Part shown: positions 1 to 7,869 of the stretch, in pieces | How the letters are laid out: each line of letters begins with the position of its first letter | How positions within the stretch are numbered: the first letter of the stretch is position 1 | From: an uncultured Faecalibacterium sp. | GTDB taxonomy: Bacteria > Bacillota > Clostridia > Oscillospirales > Ruminococcaceae | Length of the DNA: 45,622 nucleotides | NCBI GenBank assembly: GCA_934548045.1 | Contig: CAKTEM010000020.1 | Coordinates: 1 to 45,622, forward strand | Direction: 5' to 3' | The notes under the pieces: generated by a model | The model's database searches: none | Seen by the model: the letters and a program-made list of their open reading frames with translations, nothing else | What the model was told of the DNA's origin: nothing | Position numbers and translations under genes: made by a program

Positions 1-213
1 TCTCTGGAAGAAGCGGGCGATGTCCGCTTGCTCACGCCGCACAGCTGCCGCCACACCTATGTGTCGCAGATGCAGGCGTTGGGCGTGGATATCCAGACCA
101 TCCAAAGTATCGTAGGCCACGCCGATACCGAGATGACTGAGCATTATCTCCATGTTCAGGAATCCATTCGGCAGAGTGCGATCCAGTTGTTCAGCGAGGC
201 GTTTTCGGCCTGA
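1..213 (+). CDS. Tyrosine recombinase / phage integrase, C-terminal fragment
   Basis: Only the last 70 codons are inside the window; the reading frame is open to base 1. They hold the C-terminal half of a tyrosine-recombinase catalytic domain: the HxxR box (HSCRH, about residues 14-18 of the fragment), a GHAD box, and the nucleophile Tyr in HYLHV near the end. Such enzymes cut and rejoin DNA at attachment sites of integrative elements or phages. Two tandem 12-base repeats follow the gene, and a tRNA gene lies 135 bases downstream on the other strand, which fits an element integrated at a tRNA. The N-terminal arm-binding and core-binding domains are off the left edge, so subfamily (ICE, phage or housekeeping XerC-like) cannot be decided, but the following repeats favour an element integrase. 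Confidence 0.85.
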   Translation, partial: SLEEAGDVRLLTPHSCRHTYVSQMQALGVDIQTIQSIVGHADTEMTEHYLHVQESIRQSAIQLFSEAFSA

Positions 214-259
214 AAATTGGACAGAACGACACTAATTAGACCAGATAAAATCTTTGGCA

Positions 260-283
260 TTGTGGTCAAAATTGTGGTCAAAA
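260..283. repeat. Tandem 12-base direct repeat (TTGTGGTCAAAA x2)
   Basis: The 12-mer TTGTGGTCAAAA occurs twice, back to back and without mismatch (260-271 and 272-283), 46 bases after the integrase stop codon. Closely spaced direct repeats near an integrase gene are typical arm-type binding sites of tyrosine recombinases. The binding role is inferred. Confidence 0.6.
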
Positions 284-310
284 CCAAATGAGGTCAGCCC
301 ACAAACAAAA

Positions 311-346
311 AAATCCAACGATTTCTAACGTGAAATCGTTGGATTT
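311..346 (-). terminator. Rho-independent terminator of tRNA-Pro
   Basis: A perfect 14-base inverted repeat (311-324 with 333-346) with an 8-base loop. On the minus strand it is followed by a U-rich run (A-run at 306-313 on the plus strand). It begins one base after the tRNA CCA end, so it ends the tRNA transcript; it may also stop transcription coming from the integrase side. Confidence 0.85.
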
Positions 347-347
347 A

Positions 348-425
348 TGGTCCGAGTGGCGAGAATCGAACTCACGGCCTCTTGAACCCCATTCAAGCGC
401 GCTACCAAAACTGCGCTACACCCGG
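348..425 (-). tRNA. tRNA-Pro (anticodon GGG)
   Basis: Read on the minus strand this folds into a full cloverleaf. The acceptor stem CCGGGTG pairs with CACTCGG with one G-T wobble, the discriminator is A, and CCA is encoded. The anticodon arm CTTGA/TCAAG encloses a seven-base loop ATGGGGT, giving anticodon GGG, which reads CCC and CCU proline codons. The T arm has GTGAG/CTCGC around TTCGATT. It has its own consensus promoter and terminator, so it is a single-gene transcription unit. Its 3' half is a plausible integration target for the adjacent element. Confidence 0.95.
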
Positions 426-459
426 ATACCTGTGAACTGTTATCGCTCACAGCTCAATT

Positions 460-488
460 AGTATATCCGATTCGGGCGATTTTGTCAA
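460..488 (-). promoter_or_regulatory. Promoter of tRNA-Pro
   Basis: On the minus strand, -35 TTGACA (483-488) and -10 TATACT (460-465) are separated by exactly 17 bases. The start point would be near 453, about 28 bases before the tRNA 5' end. Confidence 0.85.
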
Positions 489-557
489 GCGTTTTCTTGA
501 AAAATCTGACAAATTTTTTGGAAAAACTGAAAATCATCGAAATGACGTCAAACTGTT

Positions 558-1367
558 TCAAAAATCAGAGAAATCATCCTCTTCGTCACCCTCCGAAGTG
601 TTTTCATACAGGGGAGATGTGGGAGAAAGTGGTGCATCCGATTCCACTGTCGCGAAAGCCATCGCGTAGACGCTTTCCGCTCCGGCAAGACGCAGGGCAC
701 GCGCGCAGGCCGAGACTGTCGCGCCGGTGGTGATGACATCGTCGATGAGAAGGATACGCTTGTTCTCGACTTCCTCCGGATGTGTCACCCGGAATACATT
801 TGCAACGTTCGAGAGACGCTCCTCGAAGGAGAGCCCTTCCTGCCGGCGGTCAGTCCGGACGCGGAGAAGAAGGTCTGCTCGCAGCGGAACTCCAATGGCC
901 TTTGCGATAGGCTGAGCCATCCGCTCGGGAACATTGTAGCCGCGGCGTTTGTTCGAGAATGGAACCGGAAGGATCATCTGATAGCCCTGCTCGTAGCCCT
1001 CGACGGGGAAGGGAACAGGCTCTGCGCTCTGCATCCGGATGTCCGCACCGAAAAGCAGGTGCGCCATCCCGACGCCAAGATCCACCGCCGCCCACGGGGC
1101 CTGCTGGTATTTGGCCCTCAGCACCGCCCGGCGGACAAGGCCGCTGTACCGGTAAGGAGCCGCCGCGCCGTCCAGTTCCCCGAGAACATGCAGGTCACGG
1201 CTCAGGCGCATGGAAGGCTTTCTGCGGAGCGTTTCCAGTTCCTTGGCGCAGTCTGGGCAGAACGCCACAGAACCGCCCAGAACGGCGTTGCAGAACGGGC
1301 AGTGCCGGGGATAGATGAGATGCTGAACCTGCCGGAAAAACCGGCGTGGGCGGCTGTAATAGTCCAT
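558..1367 (-). CDS. comF: ComF-family phosphoribosyltransferase-like protein
   Basis: A 269-residue ComF-family protein. Residues 20-42 carry a four-cysteine zinc ribbon (C23-x2-C26 and C37-x2-C40), and residues 208-217 hold the PRPP-binding signature IDDVITTGAT of type I phosphoribosyltransferases. In naturally competent bacteria ComF takes part in DNA uptake and processing, but the family is widespread in non-competent species and its substrate is unsettled. The ATG at 1367 is chosen because it lies just after the SLH-gene stop (1375), has AAGGA upstream, and begins in front of the conserved zinc ribbon; a longer in-frame extension would run into the previous gene. It is the last gene of the five-gene minus-strand operon, and no other competence gene is in view. 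Confidence 0.88.
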   Translation of the reverse strand: MDYYSRPRRFFRQVQHLIYPRHCPFCNAVLGGSVAFCPDCAKELETLRRKPSMRLSRDLHVLGELDGAAAPYRYSGLVRRAVLRAKYQQAPWAAVDLGVGMAHLLFGADIRMQSAEPVPFPVEGYEQGYQMILPVPFSNKRRGYNVPERMAQPIAKAIGVPLRADLLLRVRTDRRQEGLSFEERLSNVANVFRVTHPEEVENKRILLIDDVITTGATVSACARALRLAGAESVYAMAFATVESDAPLSPTSPLYENTSEGDEEDDFSDF

Positions 1368-1374
1368 GCGGAAC

Positions 1375-3549
1375 TCAATCCTTCTTGACAGCGATGATGA
1401 CGCGGACTTTCTTACCGGCGGCACAGCCAAAATTGTCATACCAACCGGTTAGGTAGTAGTCGTCCGAGTTGACCGAGGCGAGCTTGGTGGGGTAATACTG
1501 GCCCTTGTACCAGAGGTAGACCTGCGTGTTGTCGGCCATCTCATAACGGGTATCGCCGGACAAGACGGTGGCCGCACCGACCTGATCAATTTTCATCGGC
1601 ATCAGTTGAACCATCGCTTTGACCGAGCCAGTCGTTTCCTGACGGACAGCGAAGCCGCCTGCAATGACCGGATACTTGATGGATGTCGTGTAGCTGGCCG
1701 GACTGCCGTTGACATAACAGATGTAAGTTGCGCCGCCGCCGATGAAGCCGAAGATCTGCTTGAACGGCGTGCCGGTGATAGCGGCGACCTGACGGAAGCC
1801 GATGCCCAGCAGGGAGCCGGTGTTGCTCGTCAGGCGGTTCCATGTGGTCGAGAGGATGTCGCCGCTGATAACGCCCCAGAGAATCTCACTGGTGGTCGGC
1901 ATCAGCAGGCTGGTGACTTCCTGAACCGGCGTGGTGGTCGTGGTCGTCGAAGAGCTAGAGCTGCTGCTCGAACTGGAATCCGAGGATGCACCAGACGAGG
2001 ACGAACCGGAAGAAGAACTGCTGGAGGAACTGGACGAGGAGGAAGAGCCGCTGGTATTGATGATGGTGGTGACATTTGCCGCCAGATTCTTGATGTCATC
2101 CAGAACGCCATAATTCCACAAATCGCCGGTGACGTCGTTCAGGATGAGTCGGTCAATCTCGCCTTTATCATTGGTGGTGTAATAGCGGACGTCAGAACTC
2201 GATAATTTTACCCCCGATAGGCGGCTGGGACGAACCGTCCCAGCCACACCCTCCGTTGTTGTATCCAGAATTTCTACGTCGTTGGTAAAATTGTAGTCGC
2301 CGAGAGCGGTCGCTGATTCGTTGATGGTGCCGGAAGTGGACTTCGGGAGGATGGCCTGAACACTCTCACCGTCGGAAGTGACTTTGATCTCGACCATCCA
2401 GCCGGCAGGATAATTCAGACTTTTGTCGACATTGACACTGCGCGTGATGCCGTCGGTACACATGACCGAGACTTTTTGCAGGACGTCCGCGCCGTTTTCC
2501 TCGATGAGCGTCCGGGAAGCGGACTGGACGACGCCATAAAAGACGGTATCGGCTTCTTCGCCGGTGATGATGTCAGCCACTTCGTTGTTCATGCCCAGCA
2601 GCAGGGTGACGACCTGACCGACACCGCCGCCGTTGAGAGAAGAGACTTTTGAGGCGACTAAGGAGCTGCCGAGGGTGTAGGTGCTGCCTGCGACGGTGAC
2701 CGAAGTGGGTGCGCTGGCCGAAGGAGCAACGGCGGTGATGCGGCCGGCGGCACGGCGCGTGTAGACCCAGACGGTCTTCAACGGCTCGCTGTAATAGTAG
2801 ACGTCATACGGATCCAGGGTGGTGGAATCGGTGGCCTTGTCGTTGCAGTAGACGGTGGCCGGAGTGAAGGTCAGCTGGGTGTCTGCTGTCGCCACAAAGG
2901 GGCCTTTTAGGCTGCTGAGCAGGACAGAAGAGGAATCGACCTGACCATTCGAGACGGTAAAGCCCAGAGAGGTACCATAGGCACTGCCGCTGGCGGTGTT
3001 AGAGGTCAGCGCGTTGTAGAGCAGAACAGAGCAGTCCTCATAGTTCATCGCTTCGCTCTGCTTGCGCTCGAGCTGGCTGCGCAGGCCGATCTCCTGCGCT
3101 TTGTTCAGCTGGGCAGAAGGGAAGGAGCCACTCAGGTCGGTCATCTTGTAGCCCATCATCTTGAGGACGGCGGTGCAGGCCTCTTCCAGTGTCACGGCGT
3201 TGTCCGGTCGGAAGGTGCCGTCGGTGTAGCCGTTCATCCAGCCCTGCTGGATGGCGATGCGGACATAGGGAGCCCATGCTGAGCTGCCGGGCAGGTCGGT
3301 GAACAGGGTGCCGACTGCGCCCTGCGAAAGCGCACTCTCCCGGTAGACCGAGAAGGAGACGAGCATCTTGGCAAAGGCACCGCGCGTCACGACAGCGTTC
3401 AGTGCGCCGGTCTGGTCGGTGTCCATTGCGCCCAGCGTGATGGCGAACTGGACGGCGGTGTTTGCGCTGCCTGCTGCCGATGCCGGCATCACCAGCATGG
3501 AGACAGACAGACAGACCGCAAGCAAAAGTGCGAGAAGACGTTTTTTCAT
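1375..3549 (-). CDS. SLH-domain cell-surface protein with Ser-rich linker
   Basis: A 724-residue secreted protein. Residues 1-25 form a signal peptide (MKKRLLALLLAVCLSVSMLV then PASA-AG). Residues about 28-200 hold S-layer-homology repeats, the clearest being the stretch with WMNGYTDGTFRPDNAVTLEE, which normally bind pyruvylated cell-wall polymers. The rest has no recognised catalytic motif. Around residues 500-540 a linker made almost only of Ser, then Thr, divides two larger domains. The ATG at 3549 has AAGGAG 9 bases upstream. It follows the ABC permease by 85 bases, separated only by a palindromic repeat, and precedes comF by 7 bases. Its placement with a tripartite exporter suggests a surface role connected with envelope export. 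The function is not known to me. Confidence 0.85.
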   Translation of the reverse strand: MKKRLLALLLAVCLSVSMLVMPASAAGSANTAVQFAITLGAMDTDQTGALNAVVTRGAFAKMLVSFSVYRESALSQGAVGTLFTDLPGSSAWAPYVRIAIQQGWMNGYTDGTFRPDNAVTLEEACTAVLKMMGYKMTDLSGSFPSAQLNKAQEIGLRSQLERKQSEAMNYEDCSVLLYNALTSNTASGSAYGTSLGFTVSNGQVDSSSVLLSSLKGPFVATADTQLTFTPATVYCNDKATDSTTLDPYDVYYYSEPLKTVWVYTRRAAGRITAVAPSASAPTSVTVAGSTYTLGSSLVASKVSSLNGGGVGQVVTLLLGMNNEVADIITGEEADTVFYGVVQSASRTLIEENGADVLQKVSVMCTDGITRSVNVDKSLNYPAGWMVEIKVTSDGESVQAILPKSTSGTINESATALGDYNFTNDVEILDTTTEGVAGTVRPSRLSGVKLSSSDVRYYTTNDKGEIDRLILNDVTGDLWNYGVLDDIKNLAANVTTIINTSGSSSSSSSSSSSSSGSSSSGASSDSSSSSSSSSSTTTTTTPVQEVTSLLMPTTSEILWGVISGDILSTTWNRLTSNTGSLLGIGFRQVAAITGTPFKQIFGFIGGGATYICYVNGSPASYTTSIKYPVIAGGFAVRQETTGSVKAMVQLMPMKIDQVGAATVLSGDTRYEMADNTQVYLWYKGQYYPTKLASVNSDDYYLTGWYDNFGCAAGKKVRVIIAVKKD

Positions 3550-3573
3550 GGTATTACTCCTTCCTCTGTTCAC

Positions 3574-3634
3574 GGCTCCCCTGCTAGGGGAGCTCCGCAA
3601 GGCGCTGGCGAAGCCAGACCGAAGCGGTGAGAGG
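3574..3634 (-). repeat. Stop-codon-abutting palindromic repeat, copy R1
   Basis: Read from the permease stop (TAA, 3637-3635) the repeat begins at the very next base with CCTCTCACC. It contains a small hairpin (CTGGC/GCCAG) and a larger one (GCTCCCCT/AGGGGAGC, 3575-3593). It belongs to the same two-hairpin family as the copies at 15154, 17946, 33353, 36779 and 42324 and sits in the gap between permease and SLH genes. Confidence 0.75.
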
Positions 3635-4837
3635 TTAATCATAGCGAAGAGCTTCAATGGGATTGAGCCGGGCGGCACGTTTGGCCGGCAGATAGCCGAA
3701 CAGCACGCCGATGCCGGCCGAGATGCCGAAAGCGACGACGATGGAGTTGAACGACGGGCTGACCGTGATGTCGGTACCGCTCACCAGCATGGGCAGGACT
3801 TTGTTAGCAGCGGCTGAGACGATGTAGCCCAGCACGATACCCAGTGCACCGCCGAGGGCAGAGGTGGTCGCCGCTTCCACGACGAACTGCGCCAGAATCA
3901 CACGCTCTTTCGCACCCAGAGCTTTCCGGATGCCGATCTCCCGGGTGCGCTCGGTGACCGACACCAGCATGATGTTCATGATGCCGATGCCGCCGACCAA
4001 CAGCGAGATGCTGGCGATACCGGTCAGGATGACGATGACCATGTTGATCATCTTGTTCATCTCTTCCAGCCACTCGCTCGCGCTGTAAACATAGTAGGCG
4101 TTGTCGCTCTTGAACAGGTCATACAGGCCGTTCTCCATGGCGGATTTGGCCTCGTTGGCGCGGTTCTCGTCCTGCATGATGGCGGTGTAAGAAGTGACCG
4201 TCGATTGAGAGAGCAGGCGGTTGACTGTGCTGTGCGGCAGGTATACGCAGTCGTCGTCGGTACCCTGCTGCATGGACTGGTTCGAGACTTTGGGAGCCAG
4301 CACGCCGACGATGAGGAATTTGTAGGAGCCCAGCTTGATGGTCTGGCCGACTGCGTTTCCGCCGTAGGCGACCCGGTTCAGGTAATCGCCGATGATGCAG
4401 ACCTGCTTGTTGTCCTTGATGTCCATGTACTGTAAACCACGGCCCTTCGAGATGGTGTAACTCTTCATCTCGATGTAGTTCTCATCCACGCCGTAAACGT
4501 TGGAATAGCGATAGGTCGTGGTGCCGACACGGGGCTTGCTGTTGCCGAAATCGACCTGCGGCGAGATGGCTTTGATGAGGTCGGGATTCTCGTCGACGAT
4601 TTTGTAGACGTCTTCGACCGAGGCAGTACGGGAGCCGTAGCCCCAGATGCTGATGGACAGGGTGTTGGTGCCGAGAGCAGAAAAGCTGTCGCGCATACTC
4701 TTTGTCATGCCGTTGCCAAGGCCGACGATGACGATGACCGCCATGACGCCGATGATGATGCCCAGCATGGTCAGAAAGGTGCGCAGTTTGTTGCTCCAGA
4801 CGTTCTGGATGGCCTGACGGAAGGTTTCAAAGATCAT
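3635..4837 (-). CDS. MacB-like ABC transporter permease
   Basis: A 400-residue type VII (MacB/FtsX/LolC class) permease. A first membrane helix (about residues 20-42, TMLGIIIGVMAVIVIVG) is followed by an extracytoplasmic MacB periplasmic-core-like domain (about 43-260). Three C-terminal helices of the FtsX domain follow (about 275-385), with the motif ERTREIGIRKALGA between the first two. Such permeases do not carry substrate through the membrane but transmit motion to an extracytoplasmic partner, here the HlyD-type adaptor encoded upstream. The start overlaps the ATPase stop by 4 bases (ATGA), so the two are translationally coupled. In Gram-positive bacteria similar sets (YknXYZ type) export or give protection from peptides; the substrate here is unknown. 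Confidence 0.92.
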   Translation of the reverse strand: MIFETFRQAIQNVWSNKLRTFLTMLGIIIGVMAVIVIVGLGNGMTKSMRDSFSALGTNTLSISIWGYGSRTASVEDVYKIVDENPDLIKAISPQVDFGNSKPRVGTTTYRYSNVYGVDENYIEMKSYTISKGRGLQYMDIKDNKQVCIIGDYLNRVAYGGNAVGQTIKLGSYKFLIVGVLAPKVSNQSMQQGTDDDCVYLPHSTVNRLLSQSTVTSYTAIMQDENRANEAKSAMENGLYDLFKSDNAYYVYSASEWLEEMNKMINMVIVILTGIASISLLVGGIGIMNIMLVSVTERTREIGIRKALGAKERVILAQFVVEAATTSALGGALGIVLGYIVSAAANKVLPMLVSGTDITVSPSFNSIVVAFGISAGIGVLFGYLPAKRAARLNPIEALRYD

Positions 4838-5592
4838 GCCTTCGCCTCCTTGGATTCAGCTTCCTCAGTGTCGGGGAGCAAGGTCGGCTGGACGATGGCT
4901 TCCGGCGCGTGGGAATCGCCGTCGTAGACGACCTTTCCATCTTCCAGACGGATGATGCGGTCGGCCTGCACCGCGATCGAATTGTCGTGGGTGATGAGGA
5001 CGACGGTGTGGCCCTCCTCGTGGAGCTGCTGGAGCATCCCGAGGACTTCGCGGCCGGTGTGGGAGTCCAGCGCGCCGGTCGGCTCGTCGGCCAGAATGAC
5101 GGCCGGGTTGCGCACCAGCGCGCGGGCGATGGAAACGCGCTGCTGCTGGCCGCCGGAAAGCTGGTTCGGACGGTTTTTCAGCTTGTCACCCAGACCTACC
5201 TGCTCGAGAACTTCACGCGCCCGGCGGTGGCGTTCGGCCCGGGGGATGCCGGCATAGACCAGCGGAACCTCGACGTTTTCCATCAGGTTGAGCTTGGGCA
5301 GAAGATTGTACTGCTGGAAAATAAAGCCCAGCATCTCGTTCCGGATGGCGGCAAGCTCGTTCCGGTTCATTTTGCCGACGTCGCGTCCGTTCAGCTTGTA
5401 GGTGCCGTAGGTCGGAACATCGAGACAGCCGATGATATTCATGCAGGTGGATTTGCCCGAGCCGGATTGACCGACGATGGCGACGAACTCGCCCTTGTCG
5501 ATCTTCATGGTGATGTGGTCTGCGGCCTTTACCGTGGTGTCGCCCATCTGGTAATATTTGCAGACCTCATCAAATTCGATCAATGCGCTCAT
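4834..5592 (-). CDS. ABC transporter ATP-binding protein (MacB/LolD type)
   Basis: A 252-residue nucleotide-binding subunit. Walker A is GQSGSGKST (residues 41-49), the ABC signature LSGGQQQR (145-152), Walker B ILADEP (166-171), and the switch His lies in VLITHD. The motif QQYNLLPKLN after the Q-loop is typical of the MacB/LolD/FtsE-like class. It powers the permease encoded next, with which it overlaps by 4 bases. The start at 5592 follows the adaptor gene stop (5607) by 14 bases and has GGAGG upstream. A Glu/Ala-rich tail of about 25 residues follows the core domain. Confidence 0.95.
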   Translation of the reverse strand: MSALIEFDEVCKYYQMGDTTVKAADHITMKIDKGEFVAIVGQSGSGKSTCMNIIGCLDVPTYGTYKLNGRDVGKMNRNELAAIRNEMLGFIFQQYNLLPKLNLMENVEVPLVYAGIPRAERHRRAREVLEQVGLGDKLKNRPNQLSGGQQQRVSIARALVRNPAVILADEPTGALDSHTGREVLGMLQQLHEEGHTVVLITHDNSIAVQADRIIRLEDGKVVYDGDSHAPEAIVQPTLLPDTEEAESKEAKA

Positions 5593-5606
5593 GGACGCCC
5601 TCCTGT

Positions 5607-7238
5607 TTAGAACATGATGTACGAACCATCGTCATAGTAGCTGTCAGACGAGACAGAACTTGGGTCGTAGGCGATGGTGTCGTTCTCGGTCAGACCGCTG
5701 ACGATCTGGGTGTAATCGACATCGCTGACGCCGGTCTTGACCGGAACATAGACATAGCCCTCGGGCGCGTCCATCGTGTCGTCTGCCTTGGATGCACTGG
5801 GCGAATCCTTGGTGACGAGGACGTAGTTTCCACGGACGACGGCGGCGTTGGGAACGGTCAGGGCATTGTTTGCCTCGGCGACGACGATCTCAGCGTTGGC
5901 GTTCATGCCGGGGCGCAGGCCGTCGATGTCGTCGATCTGGATGCTGACGGGGTAAGTGGTCGTGCCGCCGCTTGCGTTGCCCTTCATCGAGACACGGGTG
6001 ACGGTGCCGACGTAGGTCTTATCCTGCACAGCGTCTGCGGTGATCTGGACCTTCTGGCCGACCGACAGGGAGCTGATCTGCAGCTCGTCCACGTTGATCT
6101 CCATCTCGAGGTAGCTCAGGTCGTAGATCATGCAGAGGGTCGAGCCGGAGGTGATGGCGTCGCCCAGCTTGGCGTCCTTTTCAATGATGGTGCCGCTGAT
6201 GGGTGCGGTGATGGTGTAGTTATTCATGGTATCCTGCATGTTCTCCATCGAGATCTGCGCGCTCTGCAGGGTCTCGGAAGCGGACTGGATGGCCTCGGTC
6301 AGATCGTCGCCGCTCAGCTGGAGCAGGATGGCATCTTTTTCAACGTGGGAGCCTTCCTGCACGTTGATGGCCGAAACAGTGCCGGATGCCTGCGCCGTCA
6401 GGGTGCGCTCGGCCTGATAGGCAAAGCTTGCCGAGGAGATGGAAGGAACACCGTTGACCGTGGCGGTTGCGGCCTGCGCGGTCGTCAGGCTGCCTGCGTT
6501 CGGCACCGAGATGGTGACGGTACGGGTGAGCAGGTTGCCGGTACTCAGGGCATCGGTGCCGGTCACTTTGGTGACGGTGCCGGTCAGGTTCTCAAAAGTT
6601 CCGTCCAGCGTGACGACTGCATCCTGTCCGACGGTGAAATTCGCGGCATCCGCTGCCGGGAACTCGAGGGTCAGGAGCATCTTGGAACTGTCGCGGATGA
6701 CCGCCACTTCCTGACCGCTGGAAACTTCGTCGCCCTTGGCAACTTTCAGGCTGCTGACAGTACCGGCAACGTCCGCGCGGACATACTGGCGGTCAGCGGT
6801 CTTGTCGTAGCTGCGCTGTGCCTGCTGTAAGGCAATCTCGGCCTTCTGCAGGTTGGTCGAAGCGTTGGAGCTGTCGATGGTGTACAGGATGGTGCCTTCC
6901 TCGACCACATCGCCCTCCTCGATGGACGAAGACAAAATTTTGCCATCGACCAGAGATTTGACGGTGTAGGTGTTGGCCGGGTTCAGGGTGCCGGTGCCGC
7001 TCAGGGTGTTGGAGACATCCCGGATGGTCGGCACGTCCTCGACATAGCTGGTGTCAACGCTGGCCGGTTTCGTATCTCTCTGTTTCAGCAGAAAATATCC
7101 GCCCACAGCCGCGGCACAGACGACCACGACAAGGATCTTCCAGTGCTGCTTGAGAAAGGGGATGGGGCCTTTTTTCGCGTTGGCAGCGGCGGCATCGCCC
7201 GGCTGAGACGATGCGTCCTTCTTCTTTTTCCAGTTCAT
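5607..7238 (-). CDS. HlyD/RND-type membrane fusion (adaptor) protein
   Basis: A 543-residue adaptor. A Lys-rich cytoplasmic tail is followed by one membrane helix (about residues 33-51, HWKILVVVVCAAAVGGYFLL). Two biotinyl-lipoyl-like parts come next (KSLVDGKILSSSIEEGDVVE and ADVAGTVSSLKVAKGDEV, and again around TAQASGTVSAINVQEGSHVE), then a beta-barrel segment with GLRPGMNANAEIV near the C-terminus. The doubled lipoyl and hairpin regions make it longer than the usual 350-400 residues. It should link the ABC permease to the cell wall and is the first gene of the operon, under the promoter at 7377-7405. The start ATG is preceded by AGGAGGAAAGA. In a Gram-positive it cannot reach an outer membrane, so its partner may be the wall or the SLH protein encoded downstream. 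Confidence 0.9.
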   Translation of the reverse strand: MNWKKKKDASSQPGDAAAANAKKGPIPFLKQHWKILVVVVCAAAVGGYFLLKQRDTKPASVDTSYVEDVPTIRDVSNTLSGTGTLNPANTYTVKSLVDGKILSSSIEEGDVVEEGTILYTIDSSNASTNLQKAEIALQQAQRSYDKTADRQYVRADVAGTVSSLKVAKGDEVSSGQEVAVIRDSSKMLLTLEFPAADAANFTVGQDAVVTLDGTFENLTGTVTKVTGTDALSTGNLLTRTVTISVPNAGSLTTAQAATATVNGVPSISSASFAYQAERTLTAQASGTVSAINVQEGSHVEKDAILLQLSGDDLTEAIQSASETLQSAQISMENMQDTMNNYTITAPISGTIIEKDAKLGDAITSGSTLCMIYDLSYLEMEINVDELQISSLSVGQKVQITADAVQDKTYVGTVTRVSMKGNASGGTTTYPVSIQIDDIDGLRPGMNANAEIVVAEANNALTVPNAAVVRGNYVLVTKDSPSASKADDTMDAPEGYVYVPVKTGVSDVDYTQIVSGLTENDTIAYDPSSVSSDSYYDDGSYIMF

Positions 7239-7353
7239 GCTGATTCTTTCCTCCTAAGCATAGAAAGGGCGGAAAAACCACCGCACTTTCATTGAGAGTC
7301 TGTTAAGTGTAGTGTATCGCATTTTTATAAGATACACAAGCGTCCAAATTTCA

Positions 7354-7405
7354 TTTCACAAAAAGTACGCACCCCTATTGTACCGTTTTGTGAAATACAT
7401 TGCAA
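7354..7405 (-). promoter_or_regulatory. Promoter of the ABC/SLH operon with palindromic operator
   Basis: On the minus strand, -35 TTGCAA (7400-7405) and -10 TACAAT (7377-7382) are 17 bases apart. A 10-base inverted repeat (TTTTGTGAAA at 7386-7395, TTTCACAAAA at 7354-7363) has one arm inside the spacer and the other just after the start point, as expected for a repressor operator. A second, weaker promoter-like pair, TTGTGT and TACACT with a 17-base spacer, lies further downstream around 7308-7340. The leader is about 130 bases long. Confidence 0.65.
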
Positions 7406-7416
7406 TTTAAAATGTA

Positions 7417-7464
7417 AAAAAGAGCATCCACACGCCGTACAAAGACGGAATGTAGATGCTCTTA
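7417..7464 (-). terminator. Rho-independent terminator after the NusG_II gene
   Basis: A 13-base stem (AAGAGCATCCACA with TGTAGATGCTCTT, one G-T) followed on the minus strand by a run of T residues. It lies 7 bases after the stop codon of the gene at 7471 and separates the redox block from the ABC/SLH operon. Confidence 0.9.
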
Positions 7465-7470
7465 TCGGAC

Positions 7471-7869
7471 TTATTCTGCGCTGTCAGCCGGTACGATCCG
7501 GAGATAGACCCCGGCCGGTACACAGGCCGCCCATGCGTCCTCTTCGCTCAGCCAACCGAATTGCTCACAGACATGGTCCGGGCATTGACTGTCGAGGAAG
7601 GCCGCCGCGCCATCCTTGACCTGAATGTGGACGACGTAATCGCCGACATCATACAGGTAATCATAATCTTCGTCGAGCGGAAGCGTCTCGGTGATGCCAT
7701 CGCCGAAATCGACGAGGGCGACGAGCTTCGTTTCCGTTTCCGGCTTTTTGCGAATCGCGAAGAACGCGATTCCGGCAACCAGCAGAACGACGACGGCGAA
7801 GATGAGGTTTTTCTGCCACGGCTTCAGGCGTTTTTTGCCGGAAGCCTCAGTGGGTTTGCGCTTGCTCAT
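7471..7869 (-). CDS. Membrane-anchored NusG domain II-containing protein
   Basis: A 132-residue protein with a Lys/Arg-rich N-terminus, one membrane helix (about residues 23-41, NLIFAVVVLLVAGIAFFAIR) and an extracytoplasmic NusG domain II. The family hallmark is the cysteine segment around residues 95-115 (CPDHVCEQFGWLSEEDAWAA followed by C). NusG_II proteins of anaerobes often sit beside flavinylated (FMN-binding) extracytoplasmic redox proteins; their exact task is not settled. Here the start overlaps the stop of the flavoprotein gene by 4 bases (ATGA), so the two are translationally coupled and probably act together outside the membrane. A terminator follows at once. Confidence 0.88.
   Translation of the reverse strand: MSKRKPTEASGKKRLKPWQKNLIFAVVVLLVAGIAFFAIRKKPETETKLVALVDFGDGITETLPLDEDYDYLYDVGDYVVHIQVKDGAAAFLDSQCPDHVCEQFGWLSEEDAWAACVPAGVYLRIVPADSAE

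Noticed and set aside
1948..2050. Possible DNA repeat array at the Ser-rich linker
   Set aside because: The codons vary (TCC, AGC, TCG, AGT), so this is protein-level low complexity rather than a tandem DNA repeat or CRISPR array.
1931..2113. A Glu/Leu-rich short frame opposite the Ser-rich linker
   Set aside because: It is the complement of the Ser codon run in the SLH protein, not an independent gene.
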